A stretch of DNA of 64,000 bases, taken from Methylocystis iwaonis. Lineage in GTDB: Bacteria; Pseudomonadota; Alphaproteobacteria; Rhizobiales; Beijerinckiaceae. This document shows, one piece after another, positions 8,019 to 16,952 of the stretch. The DNA is taken from positions 2,338,001-2,402,000 of the forward strand of contig NZ_AP027142.1 of assembly GCF_027925385.1 (NCBI RefSeq), in the 5' to 3' direction. A program made the position numbers and the translations under genes. Each line of letters opens with the position of its first letter. Position 1 is the first letter of the stretch. The notes under the pieces are model-generated. The model was given only the letters and a program-made list of their open reading frames with translations, ran no database searches and had not been told where the DNA came from.

Positions 8019-8945
8019 TCACTCCCTAAAGTCGTTTCTCCGATACCCTTGCGCATACAGCAGCGCCGTCAGATCCGCGTAGTTGATCCGCGCCGCCGCA
8101 ACGTCGGCCACCTTCGGCTTGGCGTGATAAGCGACGCCGAGCCCCGCTTCCCGCAACATGTCGAGATCATTGGCCCCATCGCCGATCGCAAGCGTCGCCA
8201 CGGAAGCCAGTCCGAGCCGCTCGCGCAAGGAGACAAGCGCGGCGCGCTTGCCTTCTCTGCCCTGCACCGGCTCGATCACCGCGCCGGTCAAGGCGCGCTC
8301 CACGATCTCCAGCCGGTTGGCGAAGGTCTCGTCGAAGCCGATGCGCGCGGCGACCGGCGCGGTGAATTGCGTAAAGCCGCCGGTCACGAGCGCCGTATGC
8401 GCGCCATGCGCGCGCATGGTCTGCACGAGGGCTCGGGCGCCCGGCGTGAGCGTGATGCGGGCGACGATCGTCGCGATCTGGTCGAGCGTCACGCCGGCCA
8501 GCAGCGCGACGCGCTCCTTCAACGCCGCCTGAAAATTCAGCTCGCCCGCCATCGCGCGCTCGGTGATGGCGGCGATGCGCGCGCGTATGCCGATCAGCCC
8601 AGCAAGCTCGTCGATGCATTCCTGCTCGATCATGGTCGAGTCCATGTCGGCGACGAGGAGACGCTTGCGGCGGCCTTCGGCCGGCTGAACGACAACGTCG
8701 ATCGCCTCCCCGGCAAGCGCAGCCTGCAATCGCGCGCGCGCGACGTCCGGGTCTTGCGCGTCGAGGAAAACGTCGGCGGCGATGTCTGGCGCGAGCCAAT
8801 CCAGCGTTCGATCGCTGAGCCCGGCTTCGCGCAAGGCGCGCCGGACGACCGCCTCGGTTAGCGCGACGCCATGTCCGGCAACAAAGGTTGCGACGATTCC
8901 CGCGCTCGACTCGCCTCCCGCTTGGAGGCCTTGTGAGTCACTCAT
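8019..8945 (-). CDS. serB: Phosphoserine phosphatase
   Basis: The 308-residue HAD-family enzyme makes L-serine in the last step of the phosphorylated pathway. The nucleophile motif is VADMDSTMI (D100, D102), followed by QECIDELAG typical of SerB; later motifs are LVTGGF and the Mg-binding IGDGANDLDML. The N-terminal ~90 residues form an ACT-like regulatory region. The frame runs 13 codons further upstream, but there it only translates a palindromic repeat, so the ATG at 8945 was chosen. In serine-cycle methylotrophs serine is also a one-carbon acceptor product. Confidence 0.93.
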   Translation of the reverse strand: MSDSQGLQAGGESSAGIVATFVAGHGVALTEAVVRRALREAGLSDRTLDWLAPDIAADVFLDAQDPDVARARLQAALAGEAIDVVVQPAEGRRKRLLVADMDSTMIEQECIDELAGLIGIRARIAAITERAMAGELNFQAALKERVALLAGVTLDQIATIVARITLTPGARALVQTMRAHGAHTALVTGGFTQFTAPVAARIGFDETFANRLEIVERALTGAVIEPVQGREGKRAALVSLRERLGLASVATLAIGDGANDLDMLREAGLGVAYHAKPKVADVAAARINYADLTALLYAQGYRRNDFRE

Positions 8946-8953
8946 TTCGGAAC

Positions 8954-9109
8954 CGTCATGGCCGGGCTTGTCCCGGCCACCCATGCCAATGGGCGCGGCT
9001 CACCGACGGGCGACGTTCCGAGCGGACGAATATTCGAGATTGAAGCCCATTGCCCCACAAGAGCTAGCATTGCGCGGCGTGGATGGCCGGGACGAGCCCG
9101 GCCATGACG
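8954..9109. repeat. Palindromic repeat, family E copy 1
   Basis: Arms CGTCATGGCCGGGCTTGTC and its inverse near 9090-9109 enclose about 110 bases. It lies between the divergent serB and miaA starts. A second copy is at 28723-28861. Confidence 0.65.
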
Positions 9110-9164
9110 TAGCTGTGGGTTGATCGCCTTTGACATCCAGCCCATTTCCGCCGCAATAGCCGCC

Positions 9165-10079
9165 ATGTCCCCGCGCGCCATTCTCATCGCAGGTCCCACA
9201 GCCTCGGGCAAGTCGGCGCTGGCGCTCGCCATCGCCGAGCGCGTCGGCGGCGCAGTGGTCAACGCCGACTCCATGCAGGTCTACCGTGACCTGCGCATCA
9301 TCACCGCGCGGCCGACGCTAGAAGAAGAGACGCAGGCGCCGCATCTCCTCTTCGGCCATGTCGACGCAGCGGTGAATTACTCCGTCGGCCGCTATCTCGC
9401 CGATCTCGCGCAGACGCTGGCCGACCTCGACGCGCGCGGCGTGACGCCCGTCGTCGCCGGCGGCACGGGCATGTATTTCAAAGCCGCGCTTTACGGCCTT
9501 TCAGACATTCCCGCCGTGCCCGAGGAGGTGCGCGCGCAGGTGCGCGCGGCGGCCGAAGGCGCGAGCCCGCAGGAGCTTTACGCCGAGCTTTTGTCGAAAG
9601 ACCCGGAGACCGCGGCGCGGCTGCGCCCGACAGACCCGCAGCGCATTCTGCGCGCCCTGGAGGTTTTCGCCGCGACGGGCAAGCCGCTCGCTTCCTTCCA
9701 GGGGCCGCGCTCTACGCCGCTGCTCGACGCGGCGCAATGCCCGGCTTTCTTCCTCGCGCCCGAGCGCGAGACGCTCTATGCGCGCATCGACGCGCGTTTC
9801 GATAAAATGATGGAGATGGGCGCGCTCGACGAAGTGGCCCGCCTAGGCGAGCGCAAGCTCGATTCCGCTCTCCCGGCCATGCGCGCGCATGGCGTTCCGC
9901 ATCTCATCGCCTATCTCGACGGGCGGATGTCGTTAGAGGAGGCGATCATGCGCGGCAAGACCGACACGCGCCATTACGCGAAGCGGCAATTCACTTTCGC
10001 GCGGCATCAATTGCCTCACTTCGCGTGGCTGTCCACAGAGGATCCATGGGGTGCGGTCGAGGCTGCCTGTATCTGGTGA
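9165..10079 (+). CDS. miaA: tRNA dimethylallyltransferase
   Basis: The 304-residue protein has the P-loop GPTASGKS at residues 10-17, then NADSMQVYRDL and the GGTGMYF motif. MiaA transfers a dimethylallyl group to A37 of tRNAs that read codons starting with U. A TTG start 15 codons upstream is possible, but the ATG at 9165 puts the P-loop at the usual distance from the N-terminus. The 3-prime end overlaps the convergent DUF155 gene by 64 bp. Confidence 0.94.
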   Translation: MSPRAILIAGPTASGKSALALAIAERVGGAVVNADSMQVYRDLRIITARPTLEEETQAPHLLFGHVDAAVNYSVGRYLADLAQTLADLDARGVTPVVAGGTGMYFKAALYGLSDIPAVPEEVRAQVRAAAEGASPQELYAELLSKDPETAARLRPTDPQRILRALEVFAATGKPLASFQGPRSTPLLDAAQCPAFFLAPERETLYARIDARFDKMMEMGALDEVARLGERKLDSALPAMRAHGVPHLIAYLDGRMSLEEAIMRGKTDTRHYAKRQFTFARHQLPHFAWLSTEDPWGAVEAACIW

Positions 10080-10897
10080 AGATAATGCTGTCCGGAGAAC
10101 ATCTGGAACAGCGACAGGCCGATCTCCATGGCGATCAGCACGATGATGATCCATTCGAGTCGCACGGAGCGGTCCGCGTCGATGAGATCGGTGAGCGCCC
10201 GCGCGGTTTCGCCGATCACGTCGATCTTGGCGTTGAGCGTGCGTCCGCGCGCCTCCAGCTCATATTCGTCTTCCAGACGCGCATAGAGGCGCTCGAGATC
10301 AGGCCGATCCCATAGAACGTCGGGCTTGTCCTCGACGGCGACGCGGCCCGAGACGCGATGGCGCACGAGCAGGGTCTGGCCGATGAGCTCCAGCATGGAT
10401 TTGCGCCGCCATGGCGGGCGACCCTTGCTCGCCAGCTCCGCCGCAAAAGGCTCGATCGTGTCGAAGACCGCATTGACGCGGCGCTCGTCGCGCGCCAGCG
10501 CCACGCTTTTCGCCAAGGCGTCGGCGATGACGAGCAGCCGCGCCTCGGAAAGATCCTTCACCGCAAGGCGGCCGTTCGGCAGCGGCTTGTCCTCGCCGTC
10601 ATGCGTGATTTCGATGACGAGCGTCTCGTCGTCGCCCCGCGAGGCGCCGGCGACCCGCGCGCCGATCTTGGTGACGATCTCGTCCTCTTCGAGCGGCGAG
10701 AGTCCGAAGAGGACCGCGACGCCGAAGCGGTAAAGCACGGCGAAGCCCGCCTGACCGGCATGGAAGGCGAGCGGCGCGGTCGACACCAGATCCGCCCGCT
10801 CCAACCCGACGGTGTCGATGCGTTCGCCGAGCAGCAAGGCGCGCGCCGTCATGGTTTGCGCAACGGCGTGTGTCGCTCTGAGTTCAACGTCGGTCAT
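10016..10897 (-). CDS. RMD1/DUF155-family membrane protein
   Basis: The 293-residue protein matches the YagE/RMND1/Sif2-like DUF155 family: an N-terminal region ending in GVAVLFGLSPLEEDEI, a charged helical middle (WDRPDLERLYARLEDEYELE), and a C-terminal transmembrane helix (WIIIVLIAMEIGLSLF) followed by a short tail. Mitochondrial relatives tether translation to the inner membrane; the bacterial role is not established. It overlaps miaA tail-to-tail, which could give antisense interference between the two transcripts. Confidence 0.85.
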   Translation of the reverse strand: MTDVELRATHAVAQTMTARALLLGERIDTVGLERADLVSTAPLAFHAGQAGFAVLYRFGVAVLFGLSPLEEDEIVTKIGARVAGASRGDDETLVIEITHDGEDKPLPNGRLAVKDLSEARLLVIADALAKSVALARDERRVNAVFDTIEPFAAELASKGRPPWRRKSMLELIGQTLLVRHRVSGRVAVEDKPDVLWDRPDLERLYARLEDEYELEARGRTLNAKIDVIGETARALTDLIDADRSVRLEWIIIVLIAMEIGLSLFQMFSGQHYLHQIQAASTAPHGSSVDSHAK

Positions 10898-11042
10898 AAT
10901 CGTCCCGCTTGAATCCTATTGTAGCCATATCGCGGCGGCGCCAAAATCACCATGGCCATGCCTTGCATGACGGCGGCAAAAACGCTAGCTAGCGCGGCAA
11001 TCGACGCGAGACGCTCGCAAATCGTCGAAAGAGACAATTCAC

Positions 11043-11381
11043 ATGACTTATGTCGTCACGGAAAACTGCATCAAGTGCAAGTATATGGATTGCGTGGAAG
11101 TTTGCCCCGTCGACTGCTTCTACGAGGGCGAGAACATGCTCGTCATCCATCCGGACGAATGTATCGACTGCGGCGTCTGCGAGCCTGAATGCCCCGCCGA
11201 GGCGATCAAGCCCGACACCGAGGAAGGCCTCGAGAAGTGGTTGCAGTTGAACGCTGAAATGGCGCAGAATTGGCCGAACATCACCATCAAGCGCGACCCG
11301 CCCGCCGACGCCAAGGAATGGGATGGCAAGCCCGGCAAGTTCGAAGCCCAGTTCTCTTCCGAGCCCGGACAGGGCGACTGA
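11043..11381 (+). CDS. fdxA: Seven-iron ferredoxin
   Basis: The 112-residue protein has the full cysteine set of Azotobacter FdI-type ferredoxins: C9, C12, C17, C21, C40, C43, C46 and C50, which hold one [3Fe-4S] and one [4Fe-4S] cluster. The C-terminal extension (about residues 60-112) is the usual alphaproteobacterial FdxA tail. It is a low-potential electron carrier. CarD lies downstream, as in many Hyphomicrobiales. Confidence 0.95.
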   Translation: MTYVVTENCIKCKYMDCVEVCPVDCFYEGENMLVIHPDECIDCGVCEPECPAEAIKPDTEEGLEKWLQLNAEMAQNWPNITIKRDPPADAKEWDGKPGKFEAQFSSEPGQGD

Positions 11382-11803
11382 GATCACCTCAAGCCGCCCG
11401 TCGCGAGCCGATTCGTTTCGGCCGCCAAATGTGCGCCGGGCGGCGGCCCAATCTTTCCACATCCTTAACTTTGCTTGATAGCAGAGCGAATTTCGTAACT
11501 TACTGACGACTTTCCGACCCTCCCGGCAAAAACCGGGCAAGGGTTGTTTTTGATTTTGGCGCCGCGGCGTGATATAGAGAATGGTAATAAACGCCGCTCG
11601 ACCGTCACGGGCCGACGACGGCTTGCCTCACAGCATGAGAAAGCGCGCGCCTTAGAGCGTCCGAATTCCCTATCTCGCCCGCGCCTCTGGCTTAAGGTGT
11701 CAGTTCAGAAACTTGCCTGCCAAGACGCTTCGTTCGTCTCGCGGCAAGAGGACAGCAGGATCATCCCGTCTCCACAGCGGGATGCAAAAGGAGTGCCCCG
11801 CGT
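11382..11803. other. Intergenic region between fdxA and carD
   Basis: No gene was recognised. A small hairpin near 11522-11539 (CCCGGCAAAAACCGGG) followed by GGTTGTTTTT may end fdxA transcription. The remainder is a leader of about 250 bases before carD, including a T/A-rich stretch that could hold its promoter. Confidence 0.5.
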
Positions 11804-13219
11804 ATGCCGTCCGCCAAGAAGAACGATATAACAAAGAAAGGGGTCGGCGCTACAGCTACCTCCGCGCGTTCTCAGGGATCGGCGTCGAAAAGCGGTAAAG
11901 CCGCACGCCCCGTCGCCGCGACGTCCGACGGCGCGAAAACGAGCAAATCCGCTGCAAAGAGCGCCAAGACTGCGGCAAAGACGCGCGTTGAAGCGCCTGT
12001 GACGACCGCAGCGAAGGCGACGACAAAGACCAGCGGCAAAAGCGGCGCGGACGCTGCCGCCCGCAGCGCCGCGGCGTCCGGCGCGCGCGCGTCCGCATTG
12101 GCCAAGAATGTCGCTGCGCGCGGGACTGTCGCCGCAGCCCCGGGCAAGGCCGGCGCAAAGACTGTCAAGTCCGCGGCGAAGACCGCCGCAACCGCCGCCG
12201 TGAAGTCGGACGAAAAAATCACGCCCGCCAAGGCGCACAAGACAGCGGCGTCCATCGAGAAACCGAAACCAGTGGCGAAGCCTGCCGCGGCGCCGGCCTC
12301 GGAGAAGGCTGCTCCGGAGAAGGCGCTCGCCACAGCTCCCGCCCGCAAAGCCGAGGCGACGAGAACCTCTGAACCCGTTACGTCCGCCGCGGCGCACAAG
12401 CCCGCACCGGCGGCCGCTGTTGCGCCAGCCCGCGACGCCAAGCCCCCCTTCCCCGCCAAACCGGCCGCCCCCGCGGCCGCCGCGGCGGCTGGCAAGACTT
12501 CATCAACCACGACAGCCGGCGAAGATAAAAAATTGGCAAAAAGAAACGAGCCCCCCGTTGAAACGGCGACGCCCGTCGCTGCCGAGAAGACCGTAACCGA
12601 TTCAAAGGCCGTGGTGAGACCCGCGCCCGCGAAAACGAAACCGGCCGCGCAGAAGCACGGTTTCAAGCTCAACGAGTTCATCGTCTATCCGGCTCACGGC
12701 GTCGGCCAAATCATTGGCGTCGAAACACAGGAAGTCGCGGGCTTCAGCCTCGAGCTCTTTGTCGTCAGCTTCATCAAGGACAAGATGATCCTGAAGGTTC
12801 CGACGAGCAAGATCGCCAATGTCGGCATGCGTAAGCTCGCAGAGACCGGCGTAGTCGACAAAGCGCTCACGACGCTTTCCGGACGCGCGCGCATCAAGCG
12901 CACAATGTGGTCGCGCCGCGCCCAGGAATATGAGGCCAAGATCAACTCCGGCGATCTTGTCACGATCGCCGAGGTGGTGCGCGACCTCTACCGTTCAGAC
13001 ACGCAGCCGGAGCAGTCCTATTCCGAGCGCCAGCTTTACGAGGCGGCGCTCGACCGCATGGCGCGGGAAGTCGCGGCCGTGCGCAAGCTGATCGACTCGG
13101 AGGCGCTGAAGGTGATCGAGTCCTTCCTGCAGAAGGGCCCGCGGCGCGGAGCGAAGGCCGACGCCGAAGCCGAAGCCGCCGACGACGGCGACGAAGAGGA
13201 CGTCGATCGCGCCGCGTGA
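11804..13219 (+). CDS. CarD-family RNA polymerase regulator with long basic N-terminal extension
   Basis: At 471 residues this is more than twice the usual CarD length. From about residue 285 it is a normal CarD protein: the RNA-polymerase interaction domain begins FKLNEFIVYPAHGVGQIIGV and the DNA-interacting helical part ends near LIDSEALKVIESFL. Residues 1-280 are a low-complexity Ala/Lys/Pro/Thr region like histone H1 or AlgP tails, and the last 25 residues are acidic. CarD stabilises open promoter complexes, notably at rRNA promoters. AAGGAG sits before the ATG, so the long start is supported. The basic extension could bind DNA non-specifically. Confidence 0.88.
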   Translation: MPSAKKNDITKKGVGATATSARSQGSASKSGKAARPVAATSDGAKTSKSAAKSAKTAAKTRVEAPVTTAAKATTKTSGKSGADAAARSAAASGARASALAKNVAARGTVAAAPGKAGAKTVKSAAKTAATAAVKSDEKITPAKAHKTAASIEKPKPVAKPAAAPASEKAAPEKALATAPARKAEATRTSEPVTSAAAHKPAPAAAVAPARDAKPPFPAKPAAPAAAAAAGKTSSTTTAGEDKKLAKRNEPPVETATPVAAEKTVTDSKAVVRPAPAKTKPAAQKHGFKLNEFIVYPAHGVGQIIGVETQEVAGFSLELFVVSFIKDKMILKVPTSKIANVGMRKLAETGVVDKALTTLSGRARIKRTMWSRRAQEYEAKINSGDLVTIAEVVRDLYRSDTQPEQSYSERQLYEAALDRMAREVAAVRKLIDSEALKVIESFLQKGPRRGAKADAEAEAADDGDEEDVDRAA

Positions 13220-13618
13220 GGGTCGCACGCCGATCGACAAAGAAATGCCGAGAGCGGGATTTCCTGCTCTCGGTGAGGTCGCTTCCGGCCTTCGGGCGGC
13301 AGGGAGCCAGTCGCATGCAGCAGAAGCGGTGGTTAGCCCCTGCGCGCGAACGCCGCGACAATGATCGCCTCCCCTATCGGGACGCTCTGCAACAGCGAGA
13401 GAGAGCGCGCCAGGCCCAGGGCGCCGCGCAAACCACCCCCCAAAGCTCATGCTGCTCGCGCGAAGCCGCTTGGCCAGCGCGTCGGCCGGCCAGATAGCTG
13501 CGCTTCTCCTCGCACGGCCGATTTTTGCCCATAGAACGACACCGCCCAATAAATCGACGAGTCGCGCCCTCGCTCTCTCGCGCGACCTCAGACCTATTTC
13601 CTGCCAAGGGCAACGATC
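13220..13618. other. Gene-poor region after carD
   Basis: A 25-base hairpin at 13248-13272 (CCGAGAGC with GCTCTCGG) sits 30 bases past the carD stop and may end its transcript, although no T-run follows. The other 340 bases hold no gene I can support. Open frames on the minus strand lack family resemblance. Confidence 0.45.
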
Positions 13619-14404
13619 TCAGGAGAAAAATTTTCCGCGAAGAAAGCGCTCCCCCAGCAGGCCAAGGGCGAGAGAGACTGAAGCAAATTCGACGACGTAC
13701 GCTTTGTCGACCGTATGGGGATCGTAGCTGGTGTAATATGCGGAGCGCAGCCACTCCACGATTTGGAAGAGGGGATTGTAGGAATAGTACTCGCGCACTT
13801 CCTCTGAAAAAGCATAAGACGGCTCATATACCCCAGATAATATGTATAAGATGACAGCAGCCAACGTAAATGCACCGATAAAGAACATGCCAAATATTGC
13901 ACAAGCGACCGTATTTAGCACTCCAAACCCTATTCCAAGATAAACAGCCGCAAGAACAGCCTGAGATGCCGCAATGTAATCTGTCGGAAGAAAGTCTATG
14001 TCTAACGAATACATAATCAACAAATATAGCCATAAAACAATGAAAGCGTTAAGCACTTCCAATATCCATCTCGCAGTAATTAAATGCCCGGGCTTGAGTA
14101 TCGGCATATTTAGCAGCGTCCGCCCTTGGATTATAGCCATACCCAGCATTCTCGCGGGATAGAGACAGAGAATGTAGGGCACAACCCCTGTCGCTACGAA
14201 CACAGCCGCACTCTCACCGACAGGCGCGACATAATTCCTAAGGAGATAGGCGCCGGAAATGATGATGAGATGGCTGAGCGGCCATGCGATCGCGATAAGA
14301 TAGCCGAAATAGCTGGAGCCGAACCGCGTCCTCATATCCATCAGCAGAATCACCGAGATAACGCGGCCGAATTCCCTGATCTTCGCGAGAAGATTTGCCG
14401 ACAC
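13619..14404 (-). CDS. ABC-2 type permease, polysaccharide-export (Wzm/KpsM-like)
   Basis: The 261-residue protein has six predicted membrane helices and the N-terminal amphipathic MDMRTRFGSSYFGY segment seen in permeases that export O-antigen or capsule (KpsM, Wzm, RfbA). The tail matches this group too: YNPLFQIVEWLRSAYY. No ATPase (Wzt/KpsT) or glycosyltransferase gene is adjacent, so it is an orphan here. Its DNA is visibly richer in A/T and in codons such as ATA, TTA and CTA than its neighbours, which suggests horizontal acquisition or a remnant of a larger cluster. Confidence 0.82.
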   Translation of the reverse strand: MSANLLAKIREFGRVISVILLMDMRTRFGSSYFGYLIAIAWPLSHLIIISGAYLLRNYVAPVGESAAVFVATGVVPYILCLYPARMLGMAIIQGRTLLNMPILKPGHLITARWILEVLNAFIVLWLYLLIMYSLDIDFLPTDYIAASQAVLAAVYLGIGFGVLNTVACAIFGMFFIGAFTLAAVILYILSGVYEPSYAFSEEVREYYSYNPLFQIVEWLRSAYYTSYDPHTVDKAYVVEFASVSLALGLLGERFLRGKFFS

Positions 14405-14642
14405 GATTCCCTCTGACTAAAAATCCGATCAGGGCCGCACTATAGCTGAATAGCGGCGGAACGGAGGACATGCGCCCCGACCATGCGCCTGTCATGCCCT
14501 CACCCCACTGCCCGGCTTGCGTCCCCAAGACAAGCCCGCCAGCGCCTCCCATAACGCGAGAGCCCGCCCGGCGCCTTGCGTCCCGCCTCCCCATCGTCTA
14601 TGCGGCATGGCTTCCCCACGCTCGAGTAATGGATCACTTAAA

Positions 14643-15140
14643 GTGGCGAAGCCGAAGACGCCTGTTGCGATCATCATGGGGTCCCAGTCCGACTGGGCGA
14701 CCATGCGCCACGCCGTGGAGACCCTGAAAATCCTCGACGTCGGCTGCGACGCGCGAATCGTCTCAGCCCATCGCACGCCTGAGCGGCTTTTCACTTTCGC
14801 CAAGGGGGCCGAGGCGTCGGGCTTCGAGGTGATCATTGCGGGCGCCGGCGGCGCCGCGCATCTGCCGGGCATGACGGCCTCCATGACCAATCTCCCGGTT
14901 CTCGGCGTGCCGATCGAGTCCCAGGCGCTCAAAGGCATGGACTCCCTACTCTCCATTGTTCAAATGCCGGGCGGCGTGCCGGTCGGGACGCTCGCCATCG
15001 GCAAGGCGGGCGCGATCAACGCCGCGATCCTCGCCGCCTCAATTCTCGCGCTGAGCGACAAGGCGCTCGCCGCGCGGCTCGCAGATTTCCGCGCAAAGCA
15101 GACAGCGAGCGTCGGCGAGACGCCGAAGGAGGAGGCGTAA
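14643..15140 (+). CDS. purE: N5-carboxyaminoimidazole ribonucleotide mutase
   Basis: The protein has 165 residues from the GTG at 14643. [14 protein letters not shown] is the class I PurE signature, followed by [10 protein letters not shown] and the [11 protein letters not shown] loop that binds the substrate. It converts N5-CAIR to CAIR in purine synthesis. An ATG at 14607 would add 12 residues; neither start has a strong ribosome binding site, and GTG was chosen because it matches the usual N-terminal length. purK follows one base after the stop. Confidence 0.93.
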   Translation: MAKPKTPVAIIMGSQSDWATMRHAVETLKILDVGCDARIVSAHRTPERLFTFAKGAEASGFEVIIAGAGGAAHLPGMTASMTNLPVLGVPIESQALKGMDSLLSIVQMPGGVPVGTLAIGKAGAINAAILAASILALSDKALAARLADFRAKQTASVGETPKEEA

Positions 15141-15141
15141 C

Positions 15142-16215
15142 ATGCTGAAACCCGGCGCAACCATCGGCATTCTCGGCGGCGGCCAGCTCGCGCGCATGCT
15201 GGCGGCAGCCGGCGCCCGCCTTGGCCTCAAATGCCATATTTTCTCGCCCGTCGCCGATGATCCCGCCTTCGACGTCTGCGCCGCGCGCACTTGCGCCGAT
15301 TTCCTCGATGAAGCGGCACTGGCGGCCTTCGCGGAATCTGTCGATGTCGTCACCTATGAATTCGAAAATGTTCCGGCGCGAACGGCGGAAGTGCTCGAAG
15401 CGCATCGGCCGGTGCGGCCGAACCCGAAGGTCCTCGCGCTGACGCAGGACCGGCTGATCGAAAAGCAGTTCGTGCGCGGGCTCGGCGTCGCCACGGCCGA
15501 TTTCGCCGACGTCTCCGATCTCGATGCGCTGACGCGCGCCGTCGCGCAGCTCGGGCGTCCATCGATCCTGAAGACTCGCCGTTTCGGCTATGACGGCAAG
15601 GGCCAGACCCGAATTGTCGACGGCGTCGATCTCGACGACGCTTTCAACGCGGTAGGCGGCGCGCCCTCGATTCTCGAAGGTTTCGTGCCCTTCGCCAAAG
15701 AAGTTTCCGTTGTCGCAGCGCGCGGGCTCGACGGCGCCTTCCGCGCCTATGACATCTGCGAAAACATCCACGAACATCATATTCTCGCGACGACAACGGC
15801 TCCCGCCGCAATCAGCGACGCAACAGCGCGGGCGGCGGTCGAGATGACTCGGCGCATCGCCGAAGCGGCGGATTACGTCGGCGTGATCGCCGTGGAAATG
15901 TTCGTCGTTTCGGACGCTGAGGGCGAGCGGCTCCTCGTCAATGAAATTGCGCCGCGCGTGCACAACTCCGGGCATTGGACGCTCGATGGCGCCGTAACCT
16001 CGCAATTCGAGCAGCACATGCGCGCCATTGCGGGCCTGCCGCTCGGCTCCACGCGCCGCCATGGGCGTCAAGTCGTCATGCGCAATCTCATTGGCGCCGA
16101 CGCCGACAAATGGGCGCAGATACTGGCTCAAGACGGCGCCTGTCTGCATCTCTACGGTAAAAAGGAAAGCCGTCCAGGCCGTAAGATGGGGCACGTAACT
16201 GAGATTTTAACTTGA
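15142..16215 (+). CDS. purK: N5-carboxyaminoimidazole ribonucleotide synthase
   Basis: The 357-residue ATP-grasp enzyme begins ATIGILGGGQLARMLAAAG, the PurK signature, and later shows the ATP-grasp segments RRFGYDGKGQ and NEIAPRVHNSGHWT. It uses ATP and bicarbonate to make N5-CAIR, the substrate of PurE. It is translationally close to purE, with one base between stop and start, forming a purEK operon. Confidence 0.95.
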   Translation: MLKPGATIGILGGGQLARMLAAAGARLGLKCHIFSPVADDPAFDVCAARTCADFLDEAALAAFAESVDVVTYEFENVPARTAEVLEAHRPVRPNPKVLALTQDRLIEKQFVRGLGVATADFADVSDLDALTRAVAQLGRPSILKTRRFGYDGKGQTRIVDGVDLDDAFNAVGGAPSILEGFVPFAKEVSVVAARGLDGAFRAYDICENIHEHHILATTTAPAAISDATARAAVEMTRRIAEAADYVGVIAVEMFVVSDAEGERLLVNEIAPRVHNSGHWTLDGAVTSQFEQHMRAIAGLPLGSTRRHGRQVVMRNLIGADADKWAQILAQDGACLHLYGKKESRPGRKMGHVTEILT

Positions 16216-16427
16216 GCTGCAAGCCAAGTCGCGTTCAAGAAAGAAAAAATCGAGACTTGGGCGGATCGACTCTTCTTTGACCCACAGCAAACAAAGCGCG
16301 TCCGGGGCGTTAGAGCTGCTATTCCCGTCGGTCGGATACACTATTTTGGAAAGAATTTGACCGTTAAGCTCGACGCAACCAGATTGCGGTATTAGTAATA
16401 TCGTCGATTCGCGCGGAGGATACGCCC

Positions 16428-16886
16428 TTGCAGACGCCAGATTCAGAAGACGCCAGTTCAATCGAATTGGCTGCGAGCATTGTCGCGGCCTTCGTTTCTC
16501 ATAACTCGCTTCCGGTCGCGGAGCTTCCGGGGTTGATCGCGTCCGTGGACGCGACGCTGCGACGCCTTGCGACGGGCGCGGCTGCAGCTCCTGCGGTCGA
16601 AGAGAAGCCTGAGCCGGCCGTCTCGATCCGCAAGTCGATCACGCCCGACTATCTTGTCTGCCTGGACGATGGGAAGAAGTTCAAATCGCTGCGGCGGCAT
16701 TTGGCCACGCTGGGAATGACGCCGGACCAATATCGGGCGAAATGGGGACTGGCCCCCGATTATCCGATGGTCGCGCCGAACTATGCGGCGCAACGCTCTA
16801 ATCTTGCCAAGCAGATGGGCCTCGGCCAGGCGCGCAAGAAGGCGGCTCCGGCTCGTGCGGCGCGCAAAGCGAAGGCGAGCGCCTGA
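16428..16886 (+). CDS. MucR/Ros-family zinc-finger transcriptional regulator
   Basis: The 152-residue protein has the MucR fold. A helical N-terminal dimerisation segment ([17 protein letters not shown]) is followed by the zinc-finger region [18 protein letters not shown] and [12 protein letters not shown]. It carries only one Cys before the His residues, a variant common in MucR proteins. The Lys/Ala-rich tail is about 25 residues. It starts with TTG behind a perfect GGAGGA. MucR proteins regulate exopolysaccharide, motility and symbiosis genes in Rhizobiales and bind AT-rich DNA in an H-NS-like way. Confidence 0.92.
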   Translation: MQTPDSEDASSIELAASIVAAFVSHNSLPVAELPGLIASVDATLRRLATGAAAAPAVEEKPEPAVSIRKSITPDYLVCLDDGKKFKSLRRHLATLGMTPDQYRAKWGLAPDYPMVAPNYAAQRSNLAKQMGLGQARKKAAPARAARKAKASA

Positions 16887-16952
16887 TCTCCGCTACGAGA
16901 CGCACAGGCGGCGGCGGTTTCGCGCCGCGCGCCTGAGCGCTTGCACATATTG

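Noticed and set aside
13374..13549. Minus-strand frames near the carD terminator with membrane-like residues
   Set aside because: Interrupted by stops, no start site and no family resemblance; a decayed gene cannot be shown.
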